Assembly (NCBI GenBank): GCA_038025085.1
Contig: CM076152.1
Coordinates: 26,930,001-26,994,000 of the forward strand
DNA length: 64,000 bases
Reading direction: 5' to 3'
Source of the DNA: Tetragonia tetragonoides
Lineage: Eukaryota; Streptophyta; Magnoliopsida; Caryophyllales; Aizoaceae
In this document: one piece after another, positions 35,675 to 46,396 of the stretch
Numbering within the stretch: the stretch's first letter is position 1
Layout: the number at the start of each line of letters is the position of its first letter
Position numbers and translations under genes: made by a program
The notes under the pieces: model-generated
The model's input: only the letters and a program-made list of their open reading frames with translations
Databases searched by the model: none
What the model was told of the DNA's origin: nothing

Positions 35675-35890
35675 ATCAAACTATTGCAGATTAATTATTT
35701 TAACCTTCTTCTCACAACTATTTCTCACTTTTCGTGCGTCTCTTTTATTCGAAAATCAGCGGTTTGTGCCCGATCTCGCCTTAAAATACAACTCATCTCC
35801 CGATGTCTTTTATACTAGTGTTTTCTGATTGTAAACGGCGTTTTAAATAAGGCTAACCAAAGAAGAAAAAAAAATATGAAGATTCAAAAA

Positions 35891-36009
35891 GGGGTGCAAC
35901 AAGAGGACTTCTGAGGAGGTCACCCATCCTAGTACTACTCTCGCACAAGCACGCTTAACTGCGGAGTTCTGACGGGATCCGGTGTATTAGTGCTGGTTTT
36001 ATAGCACCC
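35891..36009 (-). rRNA. 5S rRNA copy 106
   Basis: caagagg, cttctgagg, cgcacaag and ggttttat. Confidence 0.64.
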
Positions 36010-36111
36010 ATCAAACTATTGCACATTAATTATTTTAACCTTCGTCTCACAACCATTTCTCACATTCCGTGCGTCTCTTTAATTCGAAAATCAACGGTTT
36101 ATGCCCGATCT

Positions 36112-36159
36112 CGGAGTTCTGATGGGATCCGGTGCATTAGTGCTGGTATGATCGCACTC
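36112..36159 (-). pseudogene. 5S fragment 107 (5' part)
   Basis: The first 48 bases of a 5S gene are joined to spacer at 36111; the 3' part is lost. Confidence 0.78.
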
Positions 36160-36372
36160 ATCAAACTATTGCACATTAATTATTTTAACCTTCTTCTCAC
36201 AACCATTTCTCATTTTCCGTGCGTCTCTTTTATTCGAAAATCAACGGTTTGTGCCCGATCTCGCCGTAAAATACAACTCAGCTCCTGATGTCTTTTATAC
36301 TAGTGTTTTCTGATTCTAGACGGCGTTTTAAATATGGCTAACCAAAGAAAACAAAAATTTTAGATTCAAAAA

Positions 36373-36491
36373 TGGGTGCAACACGAGGACTTCCTAGGAG
36401 GTCACCCATTCCAGTACTACTCTCGCCCAAGCACGCTTAACTGCGGAGTTCTGATAGCATCCGGTGTATTAGTGTTGGTATGATCGCACCC
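36373..36491 (-). rRNA. 5S rRNA copy 108
   Basis: tgggtgc end, ttccagtac and gatagcatcc. Confidence 0.68.
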
Positions 36492-36703
36492 ATCAAACTA
36501 TTGCACATTAATTATTTTAACCTTCTTCTCACAACCATTTCTCACTTTCCGTGCGTCTCTTTTATTCGAAAATCAACGGTTTGTGCCCGATCTCGCCGTA
36601 AAATACAACTTTTCTCCTGATGTATTTTATACTAGTGTTTTCTGATTGTAGACGGCGTTTTAAATAAGTCTAACCAAAGAAAAAAAAAATGAAGATTCAA
36701 AAA

Positions 36704-36822
36704 GCGGTGCAACACGAGGACTTCCCAAGAGGTCACCCATCCTAGTACTACTCTCGCCCAAGCACGCTTAACTACGGAGTTCTGATGGGATCCGGTGCAT
36801 TAGTGATGGTATGATCGCACCG
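36704..36822 (-). rRNA. 5S rRNA copy 109
   Basis: gcggtgc end, aagaggtc and gcaccgatc; matched by copy 122. Confidence 0.7.
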
Positions 36823-37034
36823 ATCAAACAATTGCAGATTAATTATTTTAACCTTCTTCTCACAACCTTTTCTCCCTTTCCGTGCGTCTCTTTCATTCGA
36901 AAATCAACGGTTTGTGCCCGATCTCGCCGTAAAATACTACTCATCTCCCGATGTCTTTTATACTAGTGTTTTCTGATTGTAGATGGCGTTTTAAATAAGG
37001 CTAACCAAAGAAAAAATTGATGAAGATTCAAAAA

Positions 37035-37153
37035 GGGGTGCAACACGAGGACTTCCCAGGAGGTCACCCATTCCAGTACTGCTCTTACCCAAGCACGCTT
37101 AACTGCAGAGTTCTGATAGGATCCGGTGCATTACTGCTTGTATGATCGCACCC
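37035..37153 (-). rRNA. 5S rRNA copy 110
   Basis: ttccagtac, tcttaccc and ctgcagag; matched by copy 123. Confidence 0.68.
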
Positions 37154-37365
37154 ATCAAACTATTGCAGATTAATTGTTTTAACCTTCTTCTCACAACCAC
37201 TTCTCACTTTCCGTGCCTCTCTTTTATTCGAAAATCAGCGGTTTGTGCCCGATCTCGCCGTAAAATACAACTCATCTCCCAATGTCTTTTATACTAGTGT
37301 TTTCTGATTGTAGACGGCGTTTTAAATAAGGCTAACCAAAGAAAAAAAAAATGAAGATTCAAAAA

Positions 37366-37484
37366 GGGGTGCAACACGAGGACTTGCCAGGAGGTCACCC
37401 ATTCCAGTACTACTCTTACCCAACCGCGCTTAACTGCAGAGTTCTGATAGGATCTGGTGTATTAGTGCTGGTATGATCGCACCC
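37366..37484 (-). rRNA. 5S rRNA copy 111
   Basis: acttgcc, ttccagtac and accgcgc; matched by copy 124. Confidence 0.67.
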
Positions 37485-37695
37485 ATCAAACTATTGCACA
37501 TTAATTATTTTAACCTTCTTCTCATAACCATTTCTCACTTTTCGTGCGTCTCTTTTATTCGAAAATCAACCGTTTGTGCCCGATCTCGCCGTAAAATACA
37601 ACTCATCTCCCGATGTCTTTTATACTAGTGTTTTCTGATTGTAGACGGCGTTTTAAATATAGGTAACCAAAGAAAAAAAAATGAAGATTCAAAAA

Positions 37696-37814
37696 GGGGT
37701 GCAACACGAGGACTTCCCAAGAGGTCACCCATCCTAGTACTAGTCTTACCCAAGCACGCTTAACTGCGGAATTCTGATGGGATCCGGTGCATTAGTGCTG
37801 GTATGAGCGCACAC
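37696..37814 (-). rRNA. 5S rRNA copy 112
   Basis: aagaggtc, tactagtcttacc and gagcgcacac; matched by copy 125. Confidence 0.66.
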
Positions 37815-38027
37815 ATCAAACTATTGCACATTAATTATTTTAACCTTCTTCTCACAACCATTTCTCACATTCCGTGCGTCTCTTTTATTCGAAAACCAAC
37901 GGTTTGTGCCCGATCTCGCCGTAAAATACAACTCATCTCCCGATATCTTTTATACTAGTGTTTTCTGATTGTAGACGGCGTTTTAAATAAGGCTAACCAA
38001 AGAAAAAAAAAAATGAAGATTCAAAAA

Positions 38028-38146
38028 GGGGTGCAACACGAGGACTTCCCAGGAGGTCACCCATCCTAGTACTACTCTCGCCCAAGCTCACTTAACTGCG
38101 GATTTCTGATGGGTTCCGTTGCATTAGTACTGGCATGATCGCACCC
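38028..38146 (-). rRNA. 5S rRNA copy 113
   Basis: caagctcactt and ccgttgc; matched by copy 126. Confidence 0.68.
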
Positions 38147-38358
38147 ATCAAACTATTGCACATTAATTATTTTAACCTTCTTCTCACAACCATTTCTCAC
38201 TTTCCGTGCGTCTCTTTTATTCGAAAATCAATGGTTTGTGCCCGATCTCGCGGTAAAATACAACTCATCTCTCGATGTCTTTTATACTAGTGTTTTCTGA
38301 TTGTAGACGGCGTTTTAAAAAAAGCTAACAAAAGAAAAAAAAAATGAAGATTCAAAAA

Positions 38359-38477
38359 TGGGTGCAACACGAGGACTTCCCAGGAGGTCACCCATCCTAG
38401 AACTACTCTTGCCCAAGCACGCTTAACTGCGGAGTTCTGATGGGATCCGATGCATTAATGCTGGTATGATCGCACCC
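38359..38477 (-). rRNA. 5S rRNA copy 114
   Basis: tgggtgc end and agaactactcttgcc. Confidence 0.72.
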
Positions 38478-38690
38478 ATCAAACTATTGCACAGTAATTA
38501 TTTTAACCTTCTTCTCACAACCATTTCTCACTTTCCGTGTGTCTCTTTTATTCAAAAATCAATGGTTTGTGCTCGATCTCGCCGTAAAATACAACACATC
38601 TCCCGATGTCTTTTATACTAGTGTTTTCTGATTGTAGATGGCGTTTTAAATAAGGCTAACCAATGAAAAAAAAAAATGAAGATTCAAAAA

Positions 38691-38809
38691 GGGGTGCAAC
38701 ACGAGGACTTCCCAGGAGTTTACCCATCCTAGTACTACCCTCGCCCAAGGACGCTTAACTGCGGAGTTCGGATGGGATCCGGTGCATTAGTGCAGGTATG
38801 ATCGCACCC
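38691..38809 (-). rRNA. 5S rRNA copy 115
   Basis: ggagtttac, taccctc and aaggacgc; matched by copy 129. Confidence 0.68.
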
Positions 38810-39024
38810 ATCATATTATTGCACATTAATTATTTTAACCTTCTTCTCACAACCATTTCTCACTTTACGTGCGTCTCTTTTATTCGAAAATCAACGGTTT
38901 GTGCCCGATCTCGCCGTAAAATACAACTCTTCTCCCGATGTCTTTTATACTAGTGTTTTCTGATTGTAGACGGCGTTTTAAATAAGGCTAACCATAGAAC
39001 AAAAAAAAAATGAAGATTCAAAAA

Positions 39025-39143
39025 GGGTTGTAACACGAGAACTTCCCACGAGGTCACCCATCCTAGTACTACTCTCGCCCAAGCATGCTTAACTGCGGAA
39101 ATCTGATGGGACCCGGTGCATTAGTGCTGGTATGATCGCACCC
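39025..39143 (-). rRNA. 5S rRNA copy 116
   Basis: gggttgtaac end, gagaac and gaaatctg; matched by copy 130. Confidence 0.66.
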
Positions 39144-39354
39144 ACAAACTATTGCACATTAATTATTTTAACCTTCTTCTCTCAACTATTTCTCACTTTC
39201 CGTGTGTCTCTTTTATTCGAAAATCAACGGTTTGTGCCCGATCTCGCGGTAAAATACAACTCATATCCCGATGTCTTTTATACTAGTGTTTTCTGATTGT
39301 AGACGGCATTTTAAAAAAAGCTAAAAAAAGAAAAAAAAAATGAAGATTCAAAAA

Positions 39355-39473
39355 TGGGTGCAACATGAGGACTTCCCAGGAGGTCACCCGTCCTAATACT
39401 ACTCTAGCCCAAGCACGCTTAACTGCGGAGTTCTGATGGGATCCGGTGCATTAATGCTGGTATGATCGCACCC
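39355..39473 (-). rRNA. 5S rRNA copy 117
   Basis: tgggtgc end, catgagg and cctaatactactctagcc. Confidence 0.7.
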
Positions 39474-39688
39474 ATCAAACTATTGCACATTAATTATTTT
39501 AACCTTCTTCTCACAACCATTTCTCACTTTCCGTGCGTCTCTTTTATTCGAAAATCAACCGTTTGTGCCCGATCTCGCCGTAAAATACAACTCATCTCCC
39601 GATGTCTTTTATACTAGTGTTTTCTGATTGTAGACGGCGTTTTAAATAAGGCTAACCAAAGAACAAAAAAAAAATGAAGATTCAAAAA

Positions 39689-39800
39689 GGGGTGCAACAA
39701 GAGGACTTCCCAGGAGGTCACCCATCCTATCTCGCCCAAGGACGCTTAACTGCGGAGTTCTGATGGGATCCGGTGCATTAGTGCTGGTATGATCGCACCC
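39689..39800 (-). rRNA. 5S rRNA copy 118
   Basis: Seven-base deletion (catcctatctcgcc) in the C-box/intermediate region. Confidence 0.6.
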
Positions 39801-40014
39801 ATCAAATTATTGCACATTAATTATTTTAACCTTTTTCTCACAACCATTTCTCACTTTCCGTGCGTCTCTTTTATTCGAAAATGAACGGTTTGTGCCCGAT
39901 CTCGCCGTAAAATACAACTCATTTCCCGATGTCTTTTATACTAGTGTTTTCTGATTGTAGACAGCGTTTTAAATAAGGCTAACCAAAGAACAAAAAAAAA
40001 ATGAAGATTCAAAA

Positions 40015-40134
40015 TGAGTTGCAACACGAGGACTTCCCAGGAGGTCACCCATCCTAGTACTACTCTCGCCCAAGCACGCTTAACTTCGGAGTTCTGATGA
40101 GATCCGATGCATTAGTGCTAGTATGATCACACCC
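40015..40134 (-). rRNA. 5S rRNA copy 119
   Basis: tgagttgc end, aacttcgg, gagatccgatgc and gatcacaccc. Confidence 0.64.
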
Positions 40135-40346
40135 ACAAACTATTGCACATTAATTATTTTAACCTTCTTCTCACAATCATTTCTCACTTTCCCTGCGTCT
40201 CTTTTATTCGAAAATCAACGGTTTGTGCCCAATCTCGCCGTAGAATACAACTCATCACCCAATGTCTTTTATACTAGTGTTTTCTGATTGTAGACGGCGT
40301 TTTAAATAAAGCTAACAAAAGAAGAAAAAAAATGAATATTCGAAAA

Positions 40347-40411
40347 TGGGTGCAACACGAGGACGGAGTTATGATGGGATCCGATGCATTAGTGCTAGTA
40401 TGATCACACCC
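40347..40411 (-). pseudogene. 5S fragment 120, internal deletion
   Basis: About 54 bases are missing between cacgaggac and ggagttatg, including the internal control region. Confidence 0.8.
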
Positions 40412-40622
40412 ACAAACTATTGCACATTAATTATTTTAACCTTCTTCTCACAACCATTTCTCACTTTCCCTGCGTCTCTTTTATTCGAAAATCAATGGTT
40501 TGTGCCCGATCTCGCCGTAGAATACAACTCATCTCCCGATGTCTTTTATACTAGTGTTTTCTAATTGTGGACGGCATTTTAAATAAAGCTAACAAAAGAA
40601 AAAAAAAATGAATATTCAAAAA

Positions 40623-40741
40623 TGGGTGCAACACGAGGACTTTCCAAGAGGTCACCCATCCTAGTACTACTCTTGCCCAAGCACGCTTAACTGCGGAGTT
40701 CTGATGGGATCCGGTGCATTAGTGCTGGTATGATCGCACCC
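40623..40741 (-). rRNA. 5S rRNA copy 121
   Basis: tgggtgc end, actttcc and tcttgcc. Confidence 0.72.
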
Positions 40742-40953
40742 ATCCAACTATTGCACATTAATTATTTTAACCTTCTTCTCACAACCATTTCTCACTTCCC
40801 GCGCGTCTCTTTTATTCGAAAATCAACGGTTTGTGCCCGTTCTCGCCGTAAAATACAACTCATCTCCAGATGTCTTTTATACTAGTGTTTTCTAATTGTA
40901 GACGGCGTTTTAAATAAGGCTAACCAAAGAAAAACACAATGAAGATTCAAAAA

Positions 40954-41072
40954 GCGGTGAAACACGAGGACTTCCCAAGAGGTCACTCATCCTAGTACTA
41001 CTCTCGCCCAAGTTCGCTTAACTGCGGAGTTCTGATGGGATCCGGTGCATTAGTGCTGGTATGATCGCACCG
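40954..41072 (-). rRNA. 5S rRNA copy 122
   Basis: Duplicate of copy 109, 4250 bp away. Confidence 0.68.
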
Positions 41073-41284
41073 ATCAAACTATTGCAAATTAATGATTTTA
41101 ACCTTCTTCTCACAACCAATTCTCACTTTCCGTGCGTCTCTTTGATTCGAAAATCAACGGTTTGTGCCTGATCTCGCCGTAAAATACAACTCATCTCCCG
41201 ATGTCTTTTATACTAGTGTTTTCTGATTGTAGACGGCGTTTTAAATAAGGCTAACCAAAGAAAGTATTGATGAAGATTCAAAAA

Positions 41285-41403
41285 GGGGTGCAACACGGGG
41301 ACTTCCCAGGAGGTCACCCATTCCAGTGCTACTCTTACCCAAGCACGCTTAACTGCAGTGTTCTGATAGGATCCGGTGCATTACTGCTGGTATGATCGCA
41401 CCC
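41285..41403 (-). rRNA. 5S rRNA copy 123
   Basis: Duplicate of copy 110. Confidence 0.68.
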
Positions 41404-41615
41404 ATCAAAATATTGCAGATTAATTATTTTAACCTTCTTCTCACAACCATTTCTCACTTTCCGTGCGTCTCTTTTATTCGAAAATCAGCAGTTTGTGCCC
41501 GATCTCGCCGTAAAACACAACTCATCTCCCGATGTCTTTTATACTAGTGTTTTCTGATTGTAGACGGCGTTTTAAATAAGGCTAACCAAAGAAGAAAAAA
41601 ATGAAGATTCAAAAA

Positions 41616-41734
41616 CGGGCGCAACACGAGGACTTGCCAGGAGGTCACCCATTCCAGTACTACTCTTACCCAAGCGCGCTTAACTGCAGAGTTCTGACAG
41701 GATCCGGTGTATTAGTGCTGGTATGATCGCACCC
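41616..41734 (-). rRNA. 5S rRNA copy 124
   Basis: Duplicate of copy 111; cgggcgc end. Confidence 0.66.
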
Positions 41735-41948
41735 ATCAAACTATTGCACATTAATTATTTTAACCTTCTTCTCACAACCATTTCTCACTTTCCGTGCGTC
41801 TCTTTTATTCGAAAATCAGCGGTTTGTGCCCGATCTCGCCGTAAAATACAACTCATCTCCCGATGTCTTTTATACTAGTGTTTTCTGATTGTAGACGGCG
41901 TTTTAAATAAGGCTAACCAAACCAAAAAAAAAAATGAAGATTCAAAAA

Positions 41949-42067
41949 GGGGTGCAACACGAGGACTTCCCAAGAGGTCACCCATTCTAGTACTAGTCTT
42001 ACCCAAGCACGCTTAACTGCGCAATTCTGATGGGATCCGGTGCATTAGTGCTGGTATGATCGCACAC
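41949..42067 (-). rRNA. 5S rRNA copy 125
   Basis: Duplicate of copy 112. Confidence 0.66.
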
Positions 42068-42279
42068 ATCAAACTATTGCACATTAATTATTTTAACTTT
42101 CTTCTCACAACCATTTCTCACATTCCGTGCGTCTCTTTTATTCGAAAATCAACGGTTTTTGCCCGATCTAGCCGTAAAATACAAGTCATCTCCCGATATC
42201 TTTTATACTAGTATTTTCTGATTGTAGACGGCGTTTTAAATAAGGCTAACCAAAGAAAAAAAAAATGAAGATTCAAAAA

Positions 42280-42398
42280 GGGGTGCAACACGAGGACTTC
42301 CCAGGAGGTCACCCGTCCTAGTACTACTCTCGTTCAAGCTCACTTAACTGCGGAGTTCTGATGGGATCCGTTGCATTAGTGCTGGCATGATCGCACCC
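42280..42398 (-). rRNA. 5S rRNA copy 126
   Basis: Duplicate of copy 113. Confidence 0.68.
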
Positions 42399-42614
42399 AT
42401 CAAACTATTGCACATTAATTATTTTAACCTTCTTCTCACAACCATTTCTCACTTTCCGTACGTCTCTTTTATTCGAAAATCAACGGTTTGTGCCCGTTCT
42501 CGCCGTAAAATACAACTGGTCTCCCGTTGTCTTTTATACTAGTGTTTTCAGATTGTAGACGGCGTTTTAAATATGGCTAACCAAAGAACAAAAAAAAAAA
42601 TGAAGATTCAAAAA

Positions 42615-42733
42615 GGGGTGCAACACGAGGACTTCCCAGGAGGTCACCCATCCAAGTACTACTCTCGCCCAAGCACGCTTAATTGCGGAGTTTTGATGGG
42701 ATCCGGTGCATTAGTGCTGGTATGATCGCACCC
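42615..42733 (-). rRNA. 5S rRNA copy 127
   Basis: Near consensus; ccaagtac and ttaattgcgg. Confidence 0.74.
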
Positions 42734-42944
42734 ACAAACTATTGCACATTAATTATTTTAACCTTCTTCTCACAACCATTTCTCACTTTCCGTGCGTCTC
42801 TTTTATTCGAAAATCAACGGTTTGTGCCCGATCTCGCGGTAAAATACAACTCATCTCCCGATGTCTTTTATACTAGTGTTTTCTGATTGTAGACGGCGTT
42901 TTTAATAAAGTTAACAAAAGAAAAAAAAAATGAAGATTCAAAAA

Positions 42945-43063
42945 GGGGTGCAACATGAGGACTTCCCAGGAGGTCACCCATCCTAGTACTACTATTTCCA
43001 AAGCACGCTTAACTGCGGAGTTCTGATGGGATCCGGTGCATTAGTGCTGGCATGATCGCACCC
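42945..43063 (-). rRNA. 5S rRNA copy 128
   Basis: catgagg and ctatttccaaagc. Confidence 0.7.
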
Positions 43064-43276
43064 ATCAAACTATTGCACATTAATTATTTTAACCTTCTTC
43101 TCACAACCATTAGTCACTTTTCGTGCGTCTCTTTTATTCGAAAATCAACGGTTTGTGCCCGATCTCGCCGTAAAAAAAAACTCATCTCCCAATGTCTTTT
43201 ATACTAGTGTTTTCTGATTGTAGACAGCGTTTTAAATAAGGCTAACAAAAGAACAAAAAAAAATGAAGATTCAAAA

Positions 43277-43395
43277 GGGGTGCAACATGAGGACTTCCCA
43301 GGAGGTCACCCATCCTAGTACTACAATCGCCCAAGGACGCTTAACTGCGGAGTTCTGATGGGATCCGGTGCATTAGTGCTGGTATGATCGCACCC
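43277..43395 (-). rRNA. 5S rRNA copy 129
   Basis: ctacaatcgcc and aaggacgc; resembles copy 115. The first T-tract is shortened. Confidence 0.68.
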
Positions 43396-43611
43396 ATCAA
43401 ATTATTGCACATTAATTATTTTAACCTTCTTCTCACAACCATTTCTCACTTTACGTGCGTCTCTTTTATTCGAAAATCAACGGTTTGTGCCCGATCTCGC
43501 CGTACAATACAACTCTTCTCCCGAAGTCTTTTTTACTAGTGTTATCTGATTGTAGACGGTGTTTTAAATAAGGCTAACCATAGAACCAAAAAAAAAATGA
43601 AGATTCAAAAA

Positions 43612-43730
43612 GGGTTGAACCACGAGGACTTCCCAGGAGGTCACCCATCCTAGTACTACTCTCGCCGAAGCACGCTTAACTTCGGAGTTCTGATGGGATC
43701 CGGTGCATTAGTGCTGGTATGATCGCACCC
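43612..43730 (-). rRNA. 5S rRNA copy 130
   Basis: gggttgaacc end; resembles copy 116. Confidence 0.66.
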
Positions 43731-43942
43731 ACAAACTATTGCACATTAATTATTTTAACCTTCTTCTCACAACCATTTCTCACTTTCCGTGCGTCTCTTT
43801 TATTCGAAAGTCAATGGTTTGTGCCCGATCTCGCTGTAAAATACAACTCATCTCCCGATGTCTTTTATACTAGTGTTTTCTGATTGTAGACGGCGTATTA
43901 AATAAAGCTAACAAAAGAAAAAAAAAAATGAAGATTCAAAAA

Positions 43943-44061
43943 GGGGTGCAACACGAGGACTTCCCAGGAGGTCACCCATCCTAGTACTACTCTTGTCCAA
44001 GCATGCTTAACTGCGGAGTTCTGATGGGATCCGGGGCATTAGTGCTGGTATGATCACACCC
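43943..44061 (-). rRNA. 5S rRNA copy 131
   Basis: tcttgtcc, catgctt and gatcacaccc. Confidence 0.72.
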
Positions 44062-44273
44062 ATCAAACTATTGCACATTAATTATTTTAACCTTCTTCTC
44101 AGAACCATTTCTCACTTTCCGTGCGTCTCTTTTATTCGAAAATCAACGGTTTGTGCCCGATCTAGCCGTAAAATATAACTCATCTCCTGATGTCTTTTAT
44201 ACTAGTGTTTTGTGATTGTAGACAGCGTTTTAAATAAGGTTAACCAAAGAAAAAATAAATGAAGATTCAAAAC

Positions 44274-44392
44274 GGGGTGCAACACGAGGACTTCCTAGGA
44301 GGTCACCCATCCTAGTACTACTCTCGCCCAAGCACGCTTGACAGCGGAGTTCTTATGGGATCCGGTGCATTAGTGCTGGTATGATCGCACCC
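44274..44392 (-). rRNA. 5S rRNA copy 132
   Basis: cttgacagcgg and cttatggg; terminator T-tract broken by a C/G. Confidence 0.7.
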
Positions 44393-44601
44393 ATCAAACT
44401 ATTGCACATTAATTATTTTAACCTTCTTCTCACAACCATTTCTCACTTTCTGTGCGTCTCTTTTATTCGAAAATCAATGGTTTGTGCCCGATCTCGCCTT
44501 AAAATACAACTCATCTCCCGATGTCTGTTATACTAGTGTTTTCTGATTGTAGAAGGCGTTTTAAATAAGGCTAACCAAAGAAAAAAATGAAGATTCAAAA
44601 A

Positions 44602-44720
44602 GGGGTGCAACACGAGGACTACCCAGGAGCTCACCCATCCTAGTACTACTCTCGCCCAAGCACGCTTAACTGCGGAGTCCTGATGGGATCCGGTGCATTA
44701 GTGCTGGTATGATCGCACCC
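44602..44720 (-). rRNA. 5S rRNA copy 133
   Basis: gactaccc and gagctcac; otherwise consensus. Confidence 0.75.
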
Positions 44721-44932
44721 ATCAAACTATTGCACATTAATTATTTTAACCTTCTTCTCACAACCATTTCTCACTTTCCGTGCGTCTCTTTTATTCGAAA
44801 ATCAACGGTTTGTGCCCAATCTCGCAGTAAAATACAACTCATCTCCTGATGTCTTTTATACTAGTGTTTTCTAATTGTAGACGGCGTTTTAAATAAGGCT
44901 AACCAAAGAAAACAAAAATGAAGATTCAAAAA

Positions 44933-45051
44933 GGGGTGCAACACGAGGACTTCCCAAGAGGTCACCCATCCTAGTACTACTCTCGCCCAAGCACGCTTGA
45001 CTGTGGAGTTCTGATGGGATCCGGTGCATTAGTGTTGGTATGATCGCACCC
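44933..45051 (-). rRNA. 5S rRNA copy 134
   Basis: aagaggtc, cttgactgtgg and gtgttgg. Confidence 0.74.
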
Positions 45052-45264
45052 TTCAAACTATTGCACATTAATTATTTTAGCTTTCTTCTCACAACCATTT
45101 CTCACTTTCCGTGCGTCTCTTTTATTCGAAAATCAACGGTTTGTGCCCAATCTCGCCGTAAAATACAACTCATCTCCTGATGTCTTTTATACTAGTGTTT
45201 TCTAATTGTAGACGGCGTTTTAAATAAGGGTAACCAAAGAAAAAAAAATATGAAGATTCAAAAA

Positions 45265-45382
45265 GGGGTGCAACACGAGGACTTCCCAGGAGGTCACCCA
45301 TCCTAGTACTACTCTCGCCCAAGCACGCTTGACTGCGGAGTTCTGATGGGATCCGGTGATTAGTGCTAGTATGATCGCACCC
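45265..45382 (-). rRNA. 5S rRNA copy 135
   Basis: One-base deletion (ggtgattag). Confidence 0.72.
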
Positions 45383-45590
45383 ATCAAACTATTGCACATT
45401 AATTATTTTAACATTCTTCTCACAACCATTTCTTACTTTCCGTGCGTGTCTTTTATTCGAAAATCAATGGTTTGTGCCCGATCTCGCCGTAAAATACAAC
45501 TCATCTCCCGATGTCTGTTATACTAGTGTTTCTGATTGTAGACGGCATTTCAAATAAGGCTAACCGAAGAAAAAAATGAAGATTCAAAAA

Positions 45591-46287
45591 CGGGTGCAAC
45601 ACGACGACTTCCCAGGAGGTCACCCATCCTAGTACTACTCTCGCCCAAGCACGCTTAACTGCGGAGTTCTGATAGGATCCGGTGCATTAGTGCTGGTTAG
45701 GGATGTAAATGGATTCATGATCCGCTGATACCCGTTCCATCCGAACCGAATATATGGATTAAAACCCGATTAAATGGATGATGGAGCGGATGACGGATAG
45801 ATCGGATGGCGGATGGAGCGGATGATGGATGAGATTTCTCATCCGCTAACCCGATCCGCGAATCCATCCGTCACCCGTTTAGATATAAAAGTGTAAAGTA
45901 ACTATATAAAAAAGATATCAAACCTATGTTATATTTACATCTTAGTTTAATTTTACTTATTTTCTAATTTGTATTGTTATTATTTAAACTAAATTGTGTT
46001 ATTTTTATTGCTACAAGGTAAAACAATCGTATATGAGTTGAAATTTTGTTTGAATACTGAAAATTTTATTATAGTTGGGTGTATTCATTATTTTTAGTCC
46101 ATAAACCGTTAAGCACCCGATCCATCCACTAATCCGCGGATGACGGACGGATTGGATATGGATTAGATGGTTCATGGATGACGGATGGAGCGGATTGATT
46201 AGATGGATTTCGCGGATGGAGCGGATGATGCTCCACCCGATCCGAATCCGATCCATTTACATCCCAAGTGCTGGTATGATCGCACCC
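45591..46287 (-). pseudogene. 5S rRNA copy 136, split by hAT-like MITE
   Basis: The last gene of the array. Bases 45591-45697 and 46276-46287 form the 5S gene; a 570-bp insertion with target duplication gtgctggt separates them. The insertion falls within the first 20 bases of the RNA. Confidence 0.9.
45698..46267. mobile_element. hAT-like MITE
   Basis: This 570-bp element begins tagggatgtaaatggat and ends with the near-complement atccatttacatcccaa. An exact 8-bp direct repeat gtgctggt lies at 45690-45697 and 46268-46275; eight-base duplications are typical of hAT. Subterminal zones are rich in ggatgg/gcggatgatg and their complements. The core (45890-46090) is A/T-rich and has no transposase coding sequence. 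Element ends could shift by one base because of the a/t at the junctions. Confidence 0.85.
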
Positions 46288-46396
46288 ATCAAACTATTGC
46301 ACATCAATTATTTTAACCTTCTTCTCACAACCATTTCTCACTTTCCGTACGTCTCTTTTATTCGAAAATCAACGGTTTGTGCCCAATCTCGCCGTA
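46288..46396 (-). repeat. Terminal truncated 5S spacer
   Basis: Spacer of the last unit runs to cgccgta at 46396. The consensus would continue aaatacaac, but the sequence changes to PMD-gene sequence (ggaggaggacg). This is the right edge of the array. Confidence 0.9.

Larger units (their letters stand above)
1..46396 (-). repeat. 5S rDNA tandem array, about 330-bp unit
   Basis: All units read as 5S rRNA genes on the minus strand. A consensus gene begins GGGTGCGATCATACC and ends GTGTTGCACCCC, 119 bp in all, and its two ends can pair as helix I. The Pol III internal control region is visible in typical copies (A-box segment GTTAAGCGTGCTTGGGC, then GTAGTACTAGGATGGGTGACC). Each gene is followed by a T5 tract and, about 15 bp on, a second T7-T12 tract. 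The spacer is about 211 bp without coding content. I count about 128 near-full copies and 8 fragments. Copy-to-copy divergence is high for a 5S array, so many copies may be silent. The window opens inside a unit, and the array ends abruptly at 46396. Confidence 0.97.

Noticed and set aside
1..46396. Regular repeat-spacer pattern resembling a CRISPR array
   Set aside because: The unit is 330 bp, spacers are themselves repeated, and the conserved part is 5S rRNA in a plant context.
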